Made by a program: the position numbers and the translations under genes. A stretch of DNA of 50,407 nucleotides, taken from contig NC_014549.1 of assembly GCF_000197735.1 (NCBI RefSeq), positions 1-50,407 on the forward strand, given 5' to 3'. This DNA comes from Glutamicibacter arilaitensis Re117. Lineage in GTDB: Bacteria; Actinomycetota; Actinomycetes; Actinomycetales; Micrococcaceae. The first letter of the stretch is position 1. The number at the start of each line of letters is the position of its first letter. The notes beneath the pieces are model-generated. The model was not told the DNA's origin. It was given only the letters and a program-made list of their open reading frames with translations, and ran no database searches. Of the stretch, positions 41,753 to 49,934 are shown piece by piece.

Positions 41753-42820
41753 ATGTCCGAGCGCAAATCAGGAGGGCTTATCGCTCTTATCGCCATACCC
41801 GCACTCGTGCTGGGCCTGGTGTTCAGCATTATCCTCCTGGGCGGCTCAGACGACGCGGCAGCAGCATGCAATCCCGGCGGGTCCGGCAACAGTCTCAGCA
41901 TCGACCCGGATACCGTTCCCGACGATGAAATCTCAGGGTACGGACATGAACAGTTGGTCAATGCCGCCCACATCATCCAGGCCGGCAAGGACCTGGATTT
42001 GGGAGTCAGAGACCAAACCATCGGCGTGATGACAGCCATGGGCGAATCGACCTTGCGTGTCCTTGATTATGGGGATGGGCCGGGACCAGATTCACGCGGA
42101 CTGTTCCAGCAGCGTGATAACGGGGCGTGGGGGTCCTACGAAGACCGAATGGACCCCTACATTTCCGCCACCAGTTTCTTCAAAGTCCTGGCCAAGATCG
42201 AGGACCGCGAATCCCTGGCGCCCACCATTGTCGCCCACCGGGTGCAGATCAACGCCGACCCCTACCACTATGAAAAATATTGGCCAGCAGCCGTCGCCGT
42301 CGTTGAAGGACTGTCGGGTGTCGATACCGGGCTCAATGCCGAAAATGGTGGAGGCGAAGAATGCTCTAGCGGCGAAACAGAGACTGGCGAAGTCAACCAA
42401 AACGGGTGGGCCAAGCCGGGTGACGGACCAATCAACGCGTCATTTGGTCCCCGTCCAGTCATTCAGACCCCTAGCGGACCGACCTATCCATTCCACTTCG
42501 GCACGGATTTCCAGGCCGGTGGCTGTGATGGACCCATCTGGGCTGCCCAAGAAGGCACCGTCAGCCAGATCGTCCAAGACTCTGGCGGTGGCTGGCGTAT
42601 CGAAGTCGATCACGGCGGAGGCGTCACCACCTGGTACGTCCACATGTACGCGAACGGAATTCTTGTCGACGTGGGGGACAAGGTAAAAGCCGGACAACAG
42701 ATTGCCCGCACTGGAAGCTCGGGATTCAGCACCGGATGCCACCTGCACTTCGAGGTGCAAGTGAACGGCGAAAAGGTAGACCCCATCTCATTCCTGGCAG
42801 AAGTCGGGATCACTTACTAA
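41753..42820 (+). CDS. Bifunctional cell-wall hydrolase: lytic transglycosylase-like plus M23 endopeptidase
   Basis: 355 aa. Membrane anchor (about 8-30), a lysozyme/SLT-like domain (~65-190; likely catalytic Glu in AMGESTL, with SRGLFQQRDNGAWG), and a C-terminal M23 peptidase domain (HFGTDF for HxxxD and HLHFEV for HxH zinc ligands). It would open the peptidoglycan locally for the conjugation channel, as VirB1 or CwlT-type proteins do. The start follows the lipoprotein stop by two bases with GGAGGAGG upstream. Confidence 0.93.
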   Translation: MSERKSGGLIALIAIPALVLGLVFSIILLGGSDDAAAACNPGGSGNSLSIDPDTVPDDEISGYGHEQLVNAAHIIQAGKDLDLGVRDQTIGVMTAMGESTLRVLDYGDGPGPDSRGLFQQRDNGAWGSYEDRMDPYISATSFFKVLAKIEDRESLAPTIVAHRVQINADPYHYEKYWPAAVAVVEGLSGVDTGLNAENGGGEECSSGETETGEVNQNGWAKPGDGPINASFGPRPVIQTPSGPTYPFHFGTDFQAGGCDGPIWAAQEGTVSQIVQDSGGGWRIEVDHGGGVTTWYVHMYANGILVDVGDKVKAGQQIARTGSSGFSTGCHLHFEVQVNGEKVDPISFLAEVGITY

Positions 42821-42834
42821 CCGAAGGAGTCATC

Positions 42835-44235
42835 ATGAGCACGGAAACAACGGCCACATGGCCACGTGTTGAAGCAGTCATCAAGGACGACGGCACCGGA
42901 GAAGTCAGCATCGGCGGAACCGTCCACCAAATCCGCACGGGTAGCCTGCCCGACGCGCGCACCGCCGTGATCAGCCTGGTGGCACAGACAGCGGACAAAC
43001 TCGGCCGCCGCGTCCGCGCAAGCATGAGTGACCCTGATGGAGACTGGCCACTCATCATCCACGCAGATGGAACGGTAGAGCCTGATGAGACAGCGGAGGC
43101 CAAGCCGCGCCAGCGGCCAGAGGCTTCTACCGAACCAGAACCCGGGGAAAAACCGGCCGAGGAGGTATCGAGCCCCGAGCCAAAAACCGAGGCGGAATCA
43201 GAAGCCAGCTCGTCACCAGTTGACCAAGACACCGCGCACCAGGCCCCAGGATGGGTCCGCTCCGCCGAACAACAGGCAGAGACCGCCGCAACGGTCACCA
43301 GCTACCCCAGCAGGCGTGAACGCCGCCAATCCTTCCTCACCCAAGAACAGGCCGAGGAACCGGCAACCAAGGGATGGCGCGGAAGCTTCACACGCATGGG
43401 AATCCGCATGAGTCCCAACGAAGCAGAACGCGCCGAACGGGCAGATGTACAGGCCGTGAGCCAGCACTGGCCAGGGCCACGCACCATTGCCATCGTCAAC
43501 GGCAAGGGCGGGGCCGGCAAAACCCCTTCCACGGCACTTCTCGCAGCAGTATTCGCACGCTACGGCGGAGCCGGGGTGCTTACCTGGGACAACAACCAGA
43601 CCCGTGGAACACTCGGCTGGCGCACCGAGCAAGGACCGCATGAAGCGACCCTGCTCGAACTACTGCCCCAGGTCGAACGCCTGCTAAGCACTGGCGCGCA
43701 GTCTGCCGACCTCGCCCACTACGTGCACCACCAAACTCGCGATCGGTTCGACGTCCTGCGTTCCAAGCCGATGGAGCTGGCGTCTGCACAGCGCGTCGAC
43801 GCCGAAGATGTTGGCTCCATCCACCAAGTGGCCAGCAAGTACTACCGCCTGATCTTCATTGACAGCGGCAACGATGAGTCGGACCCGATGTGGCGTCGAA
43901 TGATCGACCACACCGACCAGCTCGTGGTGGCCACCACCACCCGCGACGACCACGCGGAAGCCGGAGCGCTGCTTCTAGAGGCACTGGCCGAACGAGACGA
44001 ACGCTCGGCCCGCCTGGCAGAACAAGCCGTCGTCATCGTTAACCAGGCCGATCCCAAGGCACACGCCTCCGATTTGACCCGCGTGGCTACCGGATACCGC
44101 GACCTTGCCCGCGAAGCCATCACCATCCCTCATGACCCAGCGATGGTCGACGGGGTACTTCGATATGGGTCCCTCCGACCAGCGACACAGCGCGCCTGGC
44201 TGGCAGCCGGTGCGGCGGTCGCACGCGGACTGTGA
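42835..44235 (+). CDS. ParA/MinD-like ATPase of the transfer operon
   Basis: 466 aa. The N-terminal ~80 residues (WPRVEAVIKDDGTGEVSIGG ... DWPLIIHADGTV) form a small domain also present in the next gene. A charged, disordered linker (~85-200) follows, then a P-loop domain with deviant Walker A NGKGGAGKT (about 222-230) and LIFIDSGND (Walker B-like). Such ATPases may position the transfer machine. The family's second Asp motif is changed (WDNNQTRG in place of DxD). GAAGGAG precedes ATG 42835. Confidence 0.85.
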   Translation: MSTETTATWPRVEAVIKDDGTGEVSIGGTVHQIRTGSLPDARTAVISLVAQTADKLGRRVRASMSDPDGDWPLIIHADGTVEPDETAEAKPRQRPEASTEPEPGEKPAEEVSSPEPKTEAESEASSSPVDQDTAHQAPGWVRSAEQQAETAATVTSYPSRRERRQSFLTQEQAEEPATKGWRGSFTRMGIRMSPNEAERAERADVQAVSQHWPGPRTIAIVNGKGGAGKTPSTALLAAVFARYGGAGVLTWDNNQTRGTLGWRTEQGPHEATLLELLPQVERLLSTGAQSADLAHYVHHQTRDRFDVLRSKPMELASAQRVDAEDVGSIHQVASKYYRLIFIDSGNDESDPMWRRMIDHTDQLVVATTTRDDHAEAGALLLEALAERDERSARLAEQAVVIVNQADPKAHASDLTRVATGYRDLAREAITIPHDPAMVDGVLRYGSLRPATQRAWLAAGAAVARGL

Positions 44236-44678
44236 TCCGCTCCCAGGCTCTCCCCCAACTCGAACGGGTAGCGGACTGGCCGCGGCTCACCGCGACAGTC
44301 CGCCCCGACGGGACCGGAAGCCTGACCATCAACGGCACCGAGCATGCCTGCCAGGCTCTCTCAGTCGATGAGCTGCGCACCGGCATGATTGCCCACTGCG
44401 CGGCAATCGCCGCACGCCTGGGCCGTCCCGTACGTCTCGCTGTCACCGAGGACACCTCAGCATGGGTACTGGGTATCCGGCCCCAGGGAATCGTGCAGCT
44501 CGTCGACGAACAGGGCATGATCCCGGCGGCCGATGCGCTCGGCGTCCACGAGGGCCGCTGCCGCAAGTGCCGCCGCCTACAGAGCGTCACCGCCGCAAAC
44601 TGCGAGCAGTGTGGAGTCAGCGAACCCCACCGGATCACGGTCGATCCACCGGATACTGATTTTTACGCCGCGAAATGA
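44232..44678 (+). CDS. Zinc-ribbon protein sharing its N-terminal domain with the upstream ATPase
   Basis: 148 aa, GTG 44232 overlapping the ATPase stop (GTGA). Residues ~13-90 (WPRLTATVRPDGTGSLTINGTEH ... VLGIRPQGIV) parallel the first 80 residues of the ATPase. The C-terminus carries CRKC and CEQC, a probable zinc ribbon. No family name is known to me. Likely partner or antagonist of the ATPase through the shared domain. Confidence 0.75.
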   Translation: MIRSQALPQLERVADWPRLTATVRPDGTGSLTINGTEHACQALSVDELRTGMIAHCAAIAARLGRPVRLAVTEDTSAWVLGIRPQGIVQLVDEQGMIPAADALGVHEGRCRKCRRLQSVTAANCEQCGVSEPHRITVDPPDTDFYAAK

Positions 44679-44732
44679 AAAAATTCGCGTGTCGTTACGC
44701 ATAATGGTTCCGTCACCGCTAGGGTAGTTGTT

Positions 44733-44966
44733 ATGAACGCACGTGGCCGCGAACGCGGTTCGCTCAAAGAAGCGAAAAAGATAGGTCTCTGGTTTGAGGC
44801 CAATGCTGACGCGCGTCTTACTGACATGGCGGCCGCTGCTGGCACCTCCAGGTCAGCCCTTGCGCAGTGGCTTATTGAAACTGCCGAAAAGGACACCGAG
44901 GGCCGCCCCGCAGGCTGGGCAGCCGCGCATCCTCGTGAGGGGGAATTGCCTCTAGACCGCAAATAA
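44733..44966 (+). CDS. Small RHH/CopG-like DNA-binding protein
   Basis: 77 aa. A basic start, then KIGLWFEANADARLTDMAAAAGTSRSALAQWLIETAE, the strand-helix-helix pattern of ribbon-helix-helix proteins. No ribosome site is visible before ATG 44733. It lies just upstream of the replication leader and could be a copy-number (CopG-type) repressor. It is followed by a strong hairpin. Confidence 0.65.
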   Translation: MNARGRERGSLKEAKKIGLWFEANADARLTDMAAAAGTSRSALAQWLIETAEKDTEGRPAGWAAAHPREGELPLDRK

Positions 44967-44970
44967 AAAA

Positions 44971-45000
44971 GAATCCCCGCCCTTGGCCGGGCGGGGATTC
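44971..45000 (-). terminator. Hairpin with U-tract on the - strand side
   Basis: GAATCCCCGCCC and its exact complement make a 12-bp stem with a 6-nt loop. On the + strand it is preceded by AAATAAAAAA, which is a U tract when read on the - strand, so it is a canonical terminator for leftward transcription. No - strand protein gene lies to its right, which points to a leftward (antisense) RNA from the rep leader. Confidence 0.7.
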
Positions 45001-45010
45001 AGAAGCTTAG

Positions 45011-45129
45011 CGCCGGATCTGTTGAAGTTTGGAAGACCGATCAGATCTGGCGATATGAAGAACCGGCTGGCTAAGCCGGGACCTTCGTTGTACCTATCGG
45101 ACCTAACCGAAAGGCTGATCCCATCATAG
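45011..45129 (+). promoter_or_regulatory. Structured leader of the replication gene, with a possible 24-codon leader ORF
   Basis: Stem-loop I pairs 45011-45021 with 45042-45052 (10 of 11) around a 20-nt loop. A second small stem is CCGGCT/AGCCGG (45063-45079). An ORF from ATG 45055 to TAG 45127-45129 encodes MKNRLAKPGPSLYLSDLTER plus four residues. The sequence GAAAGG (45109-45114) near its end could serve the replication gene. This resembles leaders of plasmids whose Rep translation is controlled by antisense RNA and a leader peptide. Confidence 0.4.
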
Positions 45130-45209
45130 CGTCTATATCTACAGAGTTCCATGCCGCCACGACGAACGCGCCATGGGAACTTACCGCTGCCATCAGCCCA
45201 CGCCCGAGC

Positions 45210-47144
45210 GTGCGCCTGGCAACGGTAGACGCCTATGGTCAAGTCCTCAACGAATACACCAGCCATCGCCGCGTCAACGCCCACGAACCAGACCGGCCCT
45301 GGGCGGTCTATCTGGCCGACCCCGATCGACGTTTCAAGCTCCTCTGCTTCGACCTCGACGCCAAGACGCCCGGCGCTGCCAATGCAGCAGCCCGCGATGC
45401 CGAGGTCATCTCCGGCTTGCTCAATGACGCCGGGTTGGCCGCCCTTGTCTGCCAATCCGGTCCTGCCGGTGGCCGCCACGTGTGGACCGCCCTGGCGGAA
45501 GGCATCGACGCCGAGACCGTGGCCACGATGGCCCGTCTGGCCCGCCACATCTGCCCCACCCTCGACCTCTCCCCCCTGGCCAACGCCGTCACCGGCTGCG
45601 TACGCCCACCAGGTTCCCCCCACCGCAATGGCGGGCATTCCACCGTGCTTAGCGGCTCACTGAACATTCTCACGCACCCCACAGGCACCGCGGCCGCCGT
45701 GCGAACCCTCGTCGAGCGCCTGGCGGCCCTCGTCGACGACGCCGAACCTGCGCGCACCATCGACCCGCGCAAACCGCTTCCCCTCGATGACCACGCCCGC
45801 CTGTACCTGGCTGGCCCTCGCCGCGAGCTGCCTGCCGTCAGCGCCGCCGCACTCCGTGAGGACGCCGCCTCCGGCGACGCCTCAGCGGTCCTCTGGCGCG
45901 TCCTGATCGGCGCGGCCGCCGCACGGTGGAAGCATGCCGACGTGGCATCCCTCGTGCCCACCAGCCCCGGCCTGGAACACATACGCACCTACCGAGACCG
46001 CAACGAGCGTAAACCCCGCGGCCAGATCGACGCTGCGCGCGTACTGCGCCGACAGTGGGACAAGGCCGTCAAATACGTGGCCAGCAGCGATCGCCAGATC
46101 GGTGACGACCCCACCTTCGACGCGCGCGCCGATGCCATCGCCGCCCACATACGACACACCCAAACCCGCGCCGATGCCGCGACCGGCCGATGGAGCCGCG
46201 GCGGAGGCCCCGCAGACCGCCGTGTGCTCGACGTGCTGTGCGTCCTTGCCCTACAGGCCCTGGATGCCGTTGTAGAAGCCGATACCCGCCGCATAGCACT
46301 CATGGCTGGCATCGGCCGGGAAACAGCCCGCACGGCCCTCCTGCGCCTCTCAGCCGATGACTGGATCAACCAGGAACGAACGGCCGAGGGACCACATGGA
46401 GCTGCCTGGAAAATCGGACCGCAGGACACTATCCACAGCTCCCTGGATACAGGTCGGTCACAAGCGGACCCGCGCCCCGCAGGGGCCGGGGCCGCAGAAA
46501 GAACTACCCTCATCGCCTCGCTCACCGCCCGCACGACGGACGCCGCGCATGACCTGTTCACGCTGGGACCTGGTCTCGGTCACCTGGCAGGCAACACCTA
46601 CGCCCACACTACTTCTGATCCCCAGCGAACACATGACCTGGCTCGTGCCCTGGGTGCTACACCTGGCCAGATGCTCCGAGTCCTGACCCGTCTCACCGCC
46701 GCTGGTGTCCTGGTCAATAACGGCTATGGCTGGCACAGGCCCACACCCGACCGCCGCGAGGCCGCCGCAGTACGTCTTGGCATCAATGGGCGCCTGAATG
46801 ACCGGGCCAACCGCTACGCTATCGAACGCGAATTGTGGGCCTGGTGGCAAGCCGAGGAATCCTGGATGAATGCGCCCCGACGCACTGCGCCGAACCGCCG
46901 CCCAGGCAAGGGGCAGCTTTCGCTTCTGCCTGACGACGGGACCCACGCATATGGTCCGTATCCACGTAGAGCCGACGGCCGCGCCGACTACGAAGCAGCC
47001 CGACGCGAACTGGTCGAGGAGCGCAACGGAGTTGCCGCCCGTCGGCAGCCCGAACAAGCCACTGCACCGAGCGGAGACGCCAGCACCGCAACGGATATTG
47101 AACGCATGTTCTTCGACATCCTGGGAGCCGAACGCATCGCCTAG
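45210..47144 (+). CDS. Primase-like plasmid replication protein (Rep)
   Basis: 644 aa from GTG 45210. The N-terminal region looks like an archaeo-eukaryotic primase/prim-pol domain: LLCFDLDAKTPG (DxD acidic motif), CQSGPAGGRHVW, and VRPPGSPHRNGG. Winged-helix regions follow (ALMAGIGRETARTALLRLSADDW and ALGATPGQMLRVLTRLTAAGVL). It is the only replication-type gene in the window and so the likely initiator. The frame stays open upstream to 45075 and reads protein-like there (APWELTAAISPRPSVR), with no ATG/GTG/TTG, so a non-standard start near 45123-45126 is possible. No helicase motif seen. Confidence 0.75.
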   Translation: MRLATVDAYGQVLNEYTSHRRVNAHEPDRPWAVYLADPDRRFKLLCFDLDAKTPGAANAAARDAEVISGLLNDAGLAALVCQSGPAGGRHVWTALAEGIDAETVATMARLARHICPTLDLSPLANAVTGCVRPPGSPHRNGGHSTVLSGSLNILTHPTGTAAAVRTLVERLAALVDDAEPARTIDPRKPLPLDDHARLYLAGPRRELPAVSAAALREDAASGDASAVLWRVLIGAAAARWKHADVASLVPTSPGLEHIRTYRDRNERKPRGQIDAARVLRRQWDKAVKYVASSDRQIGDDPTFDARADAIAAHIRHTQTRADAATGRWSRGGGPADRRVLDVLCVLALQALDAVVEADTRRIALMAGIGRETARTALLRLSADDWINQERTAEGPHGAAWKIGPQDTIHSSLDTGRSQADPRPAGAGAAERTTLIASLTARTTDAAHDLFTLGPGLGHLAGNTYAHTTSDPQRTHDLARALGATPGQMLRVLTRLTAAGVLVNNGYGWHRPTPDRREAAAVRLGINGRLNDRANRYAIERELWAWWQAEESWMNAPRRTAPNRRPGKGQLSLLPDDGTHAYGPYPRRADGRADYEAARRELVEERNGVAARRQPEQATAPSGDASTATDIERMFFDILGAERIA

Positions 47145-47651
47145 AACCGTCGTGCGCCCACACGTGGATGGCTGCCAAGGCACCCTCCCACCTGGGGACG
47201 ACGACACCAGGATTCCCCCGCCGCCCAGTGTGCACAGCCCAGCTAACGCCAGGGCTGGCCTGCACACAGTGGGGACGGAACGGAAGCTGCACCAAAGGTC
47301 GGCCAGGACACCTCCCCCAGCGAAGGCTGACGCCCTCGCACTCCCCCGGCCCTACGGGCCGACACCGACGGACGCTGCGCGGCCGAACACCTTTGCCACA
47401 CTCTCGTACCTCGTTCCTGACGCTCCATCATTGCCGGCCGTCGCTACGCGCAAGGGCTGCGCCGCGGCTCCTCCGAAACTTTTTTGGCCGCGTCGCAAGC
47501 TCCTTATTCGGCCAAAAAACTTTCTCCCCCACCGCCCTACGGGTTGCACTTCACTCCTTGCGCCGGCACTGCTCCGCTTATCAGGAACGAGGCCACCAAG
47601 CGAACGCCTCACCACCCCATCCTGTTAGTACTATTACCGGAGGTTTTTATC
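47145..47651. other. Spacer between rep and ardC: long inverted repeat and TAGTACTA copy
   Basis: 507 bp with no credible gene. It holds a 16-bp inverted repeat with one mismatch (47475-47490 and 47509-47524, GAAACTTTTTTGGCCG arm) and the variant palindrome TTAGTACTAT (47625-47634), followed at once by CCGGAGG for ardC. A replication origin could lie here, directly after rep, but no iterons were recognised. Confidence 0.55.
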
Positions 47652-48539
47652 ATGGTCCGCAAGGTCAAGAACAGCAAGAGCCACGAGCAGCGCCGCGCCG
47701 AGGCCGAAGCCCTCCAAGCCTCGATTGCCCAGCAGGTCGAGGAGCTGCGCGAGTCCGAAGCCTGGACCCGTTTCCTGGACTTCGCGCAGTCCTTCCACCG
47801 CTACAGCATCAACAACTTGTTGTTGATCCTCTCCCAGCAGCCAGAAGCAACCCACGTTGCCGGATACCGCACCTGGCAGAAGTTGGGCCGCCAGGTCCGC
47901 AAGGGAGAGAAGGGCATCCGCATTTTCGGCGGCCGCGACGTCGTAACCACTCAAGAAGATGAGCGCACAGGCGAGGAGAAGGAACAGCGCACCCGCCGAT
48001 TCTTCCCCGTCTCGGTATTCGACATGAGCCAGACCGACCCCATCGACCCCGAGGCGCAGGACCCGAGCACCATCGCCCACAAGCTCACCGGGGAGGACCC
48101 CAGCGGCATCGTCGACGCCGTAACCGACTACCTCACCGGCCAGGGCTGGACCGTCACGCGCGAACCCATCCCCGGAACAGCCAACGGCTACACCACCACC
48201 GACGGGAGCCGCCGCGTCGTCGTGGACTCGGGCCTCTCCCCTGCGCAAGCTGCCAAAACCGCATTACACGAGGCCGCGCACGTCATCCTGCACGCCGACG
48301 AAGACCCCGCCGAATACGTCGAGCACCGAGGCATCAAGGAGACCGAGGCCGAGAGCGTGGCCTACGTCGTTGCCGGAATTCTCGGACTCGACACCAGCGC
48401 CTACAGCATCGGCTACGTGGCCGGATGGAGCAAGGGCGACGCCGAGACCATCAAGGAAACCGCCGCCCACGTACTGCGCACCGCGCACACCCTGGCCGAG
48501 GCAATCACCGAGAGCGAAGAAGAAACCGAAGCCGCCTAA
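47652..48539 (+). CDS. ardC: ArdC-like antirestriction protein
   Basis: 295 aa. The N-terminal ArdC ssDNA-binding domain (WTRFLDFAQSFHRYSINNLLLI ... TWQKLGRQVRKGEKGI, ~30-100) is followed by an ImmA/IrrE-like metallopeptidase region with HEAAH (HExxH) and a downstream ETEAESVAYVVAG as third-ligand helix. ArdC proteins bind incoming single strands and protect them from restriction in the recipient. GGAGG precedes ATG 47652, with a TAGTACTA copy 17-27 bp upstream. The first gene of the palindrome island. Confidence 0.93.
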   Translation: MVRKVKNSKSHEQRRAEAEALQASIAQQVEELRESEAWTRFLDFAQSFHRYSINNLLLILSQQPEATHVAGYRTWQKLGRQVRKGEKGIRIFGGRDVVTTQEDERTGEEKEQRTRRFFPVSVFDMSQTDPIDPEAQDPSTIAHKLTGEDPSGIVDAVTDYLTGQGWTVTREPIPGTANGYTTTDGSRRVVVDSGLSPAQAAKTALHEAAHVILHADEDPAEYVEHRGIKETEAESVAYVVAGILGLDTSAYSIGYVAGWSKGDAETIKETAAHVLRTAHTLAEAITESEEETEAA

Positions 48540-48552
48540 AAATTCCTCCCGA

Positions 48553-48596
48553 ATAGTACTATCGCCCTTGCCTCGTGGTAACGGTGATAGTACTAT
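48553..48596 (+). promoter_or_regulatory. Paired ATAGTACTAT palindromes (hairpin) after ardC
   Basis: Copies at 48553-48562 and 48587-48596, facing arms imperfectly complementary beyond the core. Followed by TAGAGGTATAAGG and the gene at 48636. Confidence 0.75.
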
Positions 48597-48635
48597 TAGA
48601 GGTATAAGGAATGCAAAGAGAGAAAGGAAAGCGTC

Positions 48636-48773
48636 ATGTCTGATAACTCAGAGTGGCAGGCAAGGGCCGACGAGGAAAACCGCATCAATCGCGCGGCGGA
48701 GAAGGCCTGGATGGAACTATTTCCCGAAGGGGTCGAGGATGGGCCTACCCGAGGGTGGCCCGACTATGACTAG
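48636..48773 (+). CDS. 45-aa acidic protein, unknown
   Basis: Starts at ATG 48636 with AAAGGAAAG upstream and stops at TAG 48771-48773. The N-terminal half is helical (ADEENRINRAAEKAWMELF), ending in GPTRGWPDYD. Net negative charge. Too short for domain assignment. It has its own palindrome-hairpin upstream like its neighbours, so it is probably a real gene; small acidic proteins in leading regions can be DNA mimics, which is only a suggestion here. Confidence 0.6.
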   Translation: MSDNSEWQARADEENRINRAAEKAWMELFPEGVEDGPTRGWPDYD

Positions 48774-48776
48774 CAA

Positions 48777-48820
48777 ATAGTACTATTGCCGTTACGTAAA
48801 GTTAGCGGCAATAGTACTAT
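48777..48820 (+). promoter_or_regulatory. Paired ATAGTACTAT palindromes forming a long hairpin
   Basis: Copies at 48777-48786 and 48811-48820. The arms pair over 15 consecutive bases (ATAGTACTATTGCCG) and partly beyond, with a short loop. It starts four bases after the stop of the 45-aa gene and ends 34 bp before the next ATG. Confidence 0.8.
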
Positions 48821-48854
48821 CAGTGGTAAATTCAAGCCGTAAGAAAGGACATCC

Positions 48855-49262
48855 ATGAACAAGGCACTTTTCACCTATCCCGAAGAAGCGGTATTCGGTG
48901 CCACCGAAGAGCACCGCCGCACCGCCAACGACCTACGGCGGGCCATCGGCCCGGGCGTATTGGGTTCGCTCGGGGCTACAGGCCTTGCCACCGTGCCAGG
49001 TAGCCACCAGTGCGGCGGCCTGATGTTCACCGCCCGAGTTCTCCCGCTCACCAAGAGCGGCGCGCGGGGTACGCAGCCGCGCAAGATGGCCGTCATGGTC
49101 AGCCTCACCCCTGCCGATGAAATCGATGTTGAGGTTCGGGAAATCGCGCGAAACACCGAGCATGCCCGCATCGAGGGAATTTACGTCGACCAGCTCGCCA
49201 GGGCATCACTGGCCATCGACTATGACGGCCCCACGGCGCTAAACCCGCGCTTCTGGAACTAA
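48855..49262 (+). CDS. 135-aa unknown protein of the leading-type island
   Basis: A GAAAGGA ribosome site precedes ATG 48855. Alpha/beta composition with VLPLTKSGARGTQPRKMAVM and a strand-rich DEIDVEVREI region; no signal peptide, membrane helix or recognised motif. Backbone-like GC content. It lies between two palindrome hairpins. Candidate anti-defence or transfer-establishment protein by position only. Confidence 0.7.
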   Translation: MNKALFTYPEEAVFGATEEHRRTANDLRRAIGPGVLGSLGATGLATVPGSHQCGGLMFTARVLPLTKSGARGTQPRKMAVMVSLTPADEIDVEVREIARNTEHARIEGIYVDQLARASLAIDYDGPTALNPRFWN

Positions 49263-49266
49263 TCTA

Positions 49267-49310
49267 ATAGTACTATCACCGTTGCTTTTTAGTAGCGGTG
49301 ATAGTACTAT
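49267..49310 (+). promoter_or_regulatory. Paired ATAGTACTAT palindromes forming a long hairpin
   Basis: Copies at 49267-49276 and 49301-49310; 15 consecutive bases of each arm pair (ATAGTACTATCACCG). The loop contains TTTTT. Only 13 bp separate the right copy from ATG 49324, so the palindrome must overlap the promoter or the very start of the message. Confidence 0.8.
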
Positions 49311-49323
49311 TAGAGGTATGTAG

Positions 49324-49536
49324 ATGGAAACTGTAGAGCACAACGAACTCACCGAAAGTGATCTGCGGGAACTGGCTGCCGACACCATCGCGGGCATCAG
49401 CGAGGAGTGCCGCGCCGCCCTGGTTCGCGAAACCCTGGATAACCACCAGGGGCGAAGTGCCGGGCAGATCATCGACCTCATGCAGGACATAGCAGCGGCG
49501 CGGCATTATCCGACCGCGGAAAACAGCCTACGATAG
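49324..49536 (+). CDS. 70-aa unknown acidic helical protein
   Basis: ATG 49324, 13 bp after a palindrome copy; GAGGTATGTAG gives a weak ribosome site. Mostly helical (SDLRELAADTIAGISEECRA, AGQIIDLMQDIAAAR), net negative. No family recognised. Its stop (TAG 49534-49536) lies inside the next palindrome. Confidence 0.6.
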   Translation: METVEHNELTESDLRELAADTIAGISEECRAALVRETLDNHQGRSAGQIIDLMQDIAAARHYPTAENSLR

Positions 49537-49576
49537 TACTATTACCGTTGCTTTTTAGCCGCAACGATAGTACTAT
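49533..49576 (+). promoter_or_regulatory. Paired ATAGTACTAT palindromes (hairpin) overlapping a stop codon
   Basis: Copies at 49533-49542 and 49567-49576, arms extended by CGTTGC/GCAACG with a 3-nt bulge and a T-rich loop. The stop codon of the 70-aa gene is part of the left copy. Confidence 0.8.
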
Positions 49577-49623
49577 TAGAGTTAGAAGAAATCGCTAGGA
49601 CTATTACCCAGGAGGCGAGTCAC

Positions 49624-49881
49624 ATGGTCACCGTGTACACCACCGGGCCAGGCTGCATTCGATGCAAGATGACCAAGGACGTCATGACCAAGAGAGGCGT
49701 CGAATTCGTCGAGGTGGACATTCGGCAGAACGCCGCAGCTCGCGAGTACGTCACCGAGGAGCTGGGGTACTCCGAGGCCCCGGTGTGTGTCGTGGAGGAC
49801 GGCACGGGCGAGGACCACTGGTCCGGCTTCCGCCCCGATAACATCAGCCGACTGGCCGCCCTGGCCAACGGTGGAGAATGA
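49624..49881 (+). CDS. NrdH-like redoxin (glutaredoxin family)
   Basis: 85 aa thioredoxin-fold protein. Active site CIRC (Cys11, Cys14) in VTVYTTGPGCIRCKMT, the cis-Pro region APVCVV, and HWSGFRPDNI at the end, all typical of NrdH, the electron donor of class Ib ribonucleotide reductase. On a plasmid it could support nucleotide supply for second-strand synthesis. ATG 49624 has AGGAGG upstream. Confidence 0.9.
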   Translation: MVTVYTTGPGCIRCKMTKDVMTKRGVEFVEVDIRQNAAAREYVTEELGYSEAPVCVVEDGTGEDHWSGFRPDNISRLAALANGGE

Positions 49882-49903
49882 CCCGGAGAGCTTGACCTCT
49901 GGT

Positions 49904-49927
49904 AACTCTGATAGTACTATTAGAGTT
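49904..49927 (+). promoter_or_regulatory. Extended 24-bp TAGTACTA palindrome
   Basis: AACTCT, then the core ATAGTACTAT (49911-49920), then AGAGTT; only the pair directly flanking the core breaks the symmetry. This is the most symmetric single copy and suggests the full site has AACTCT/AGAGTT arms. Confidence 0.75.
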
Positions 49928-49934
49928 ATAAAGA

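Noticed and set aside
47484..47651. Upstream extension of ardC to 47484
   Set aside because: The extension runs through the inverted repeat and the TAGTACTA site and lacks the family's N-terminus; GGAGG supports ATG 47652.
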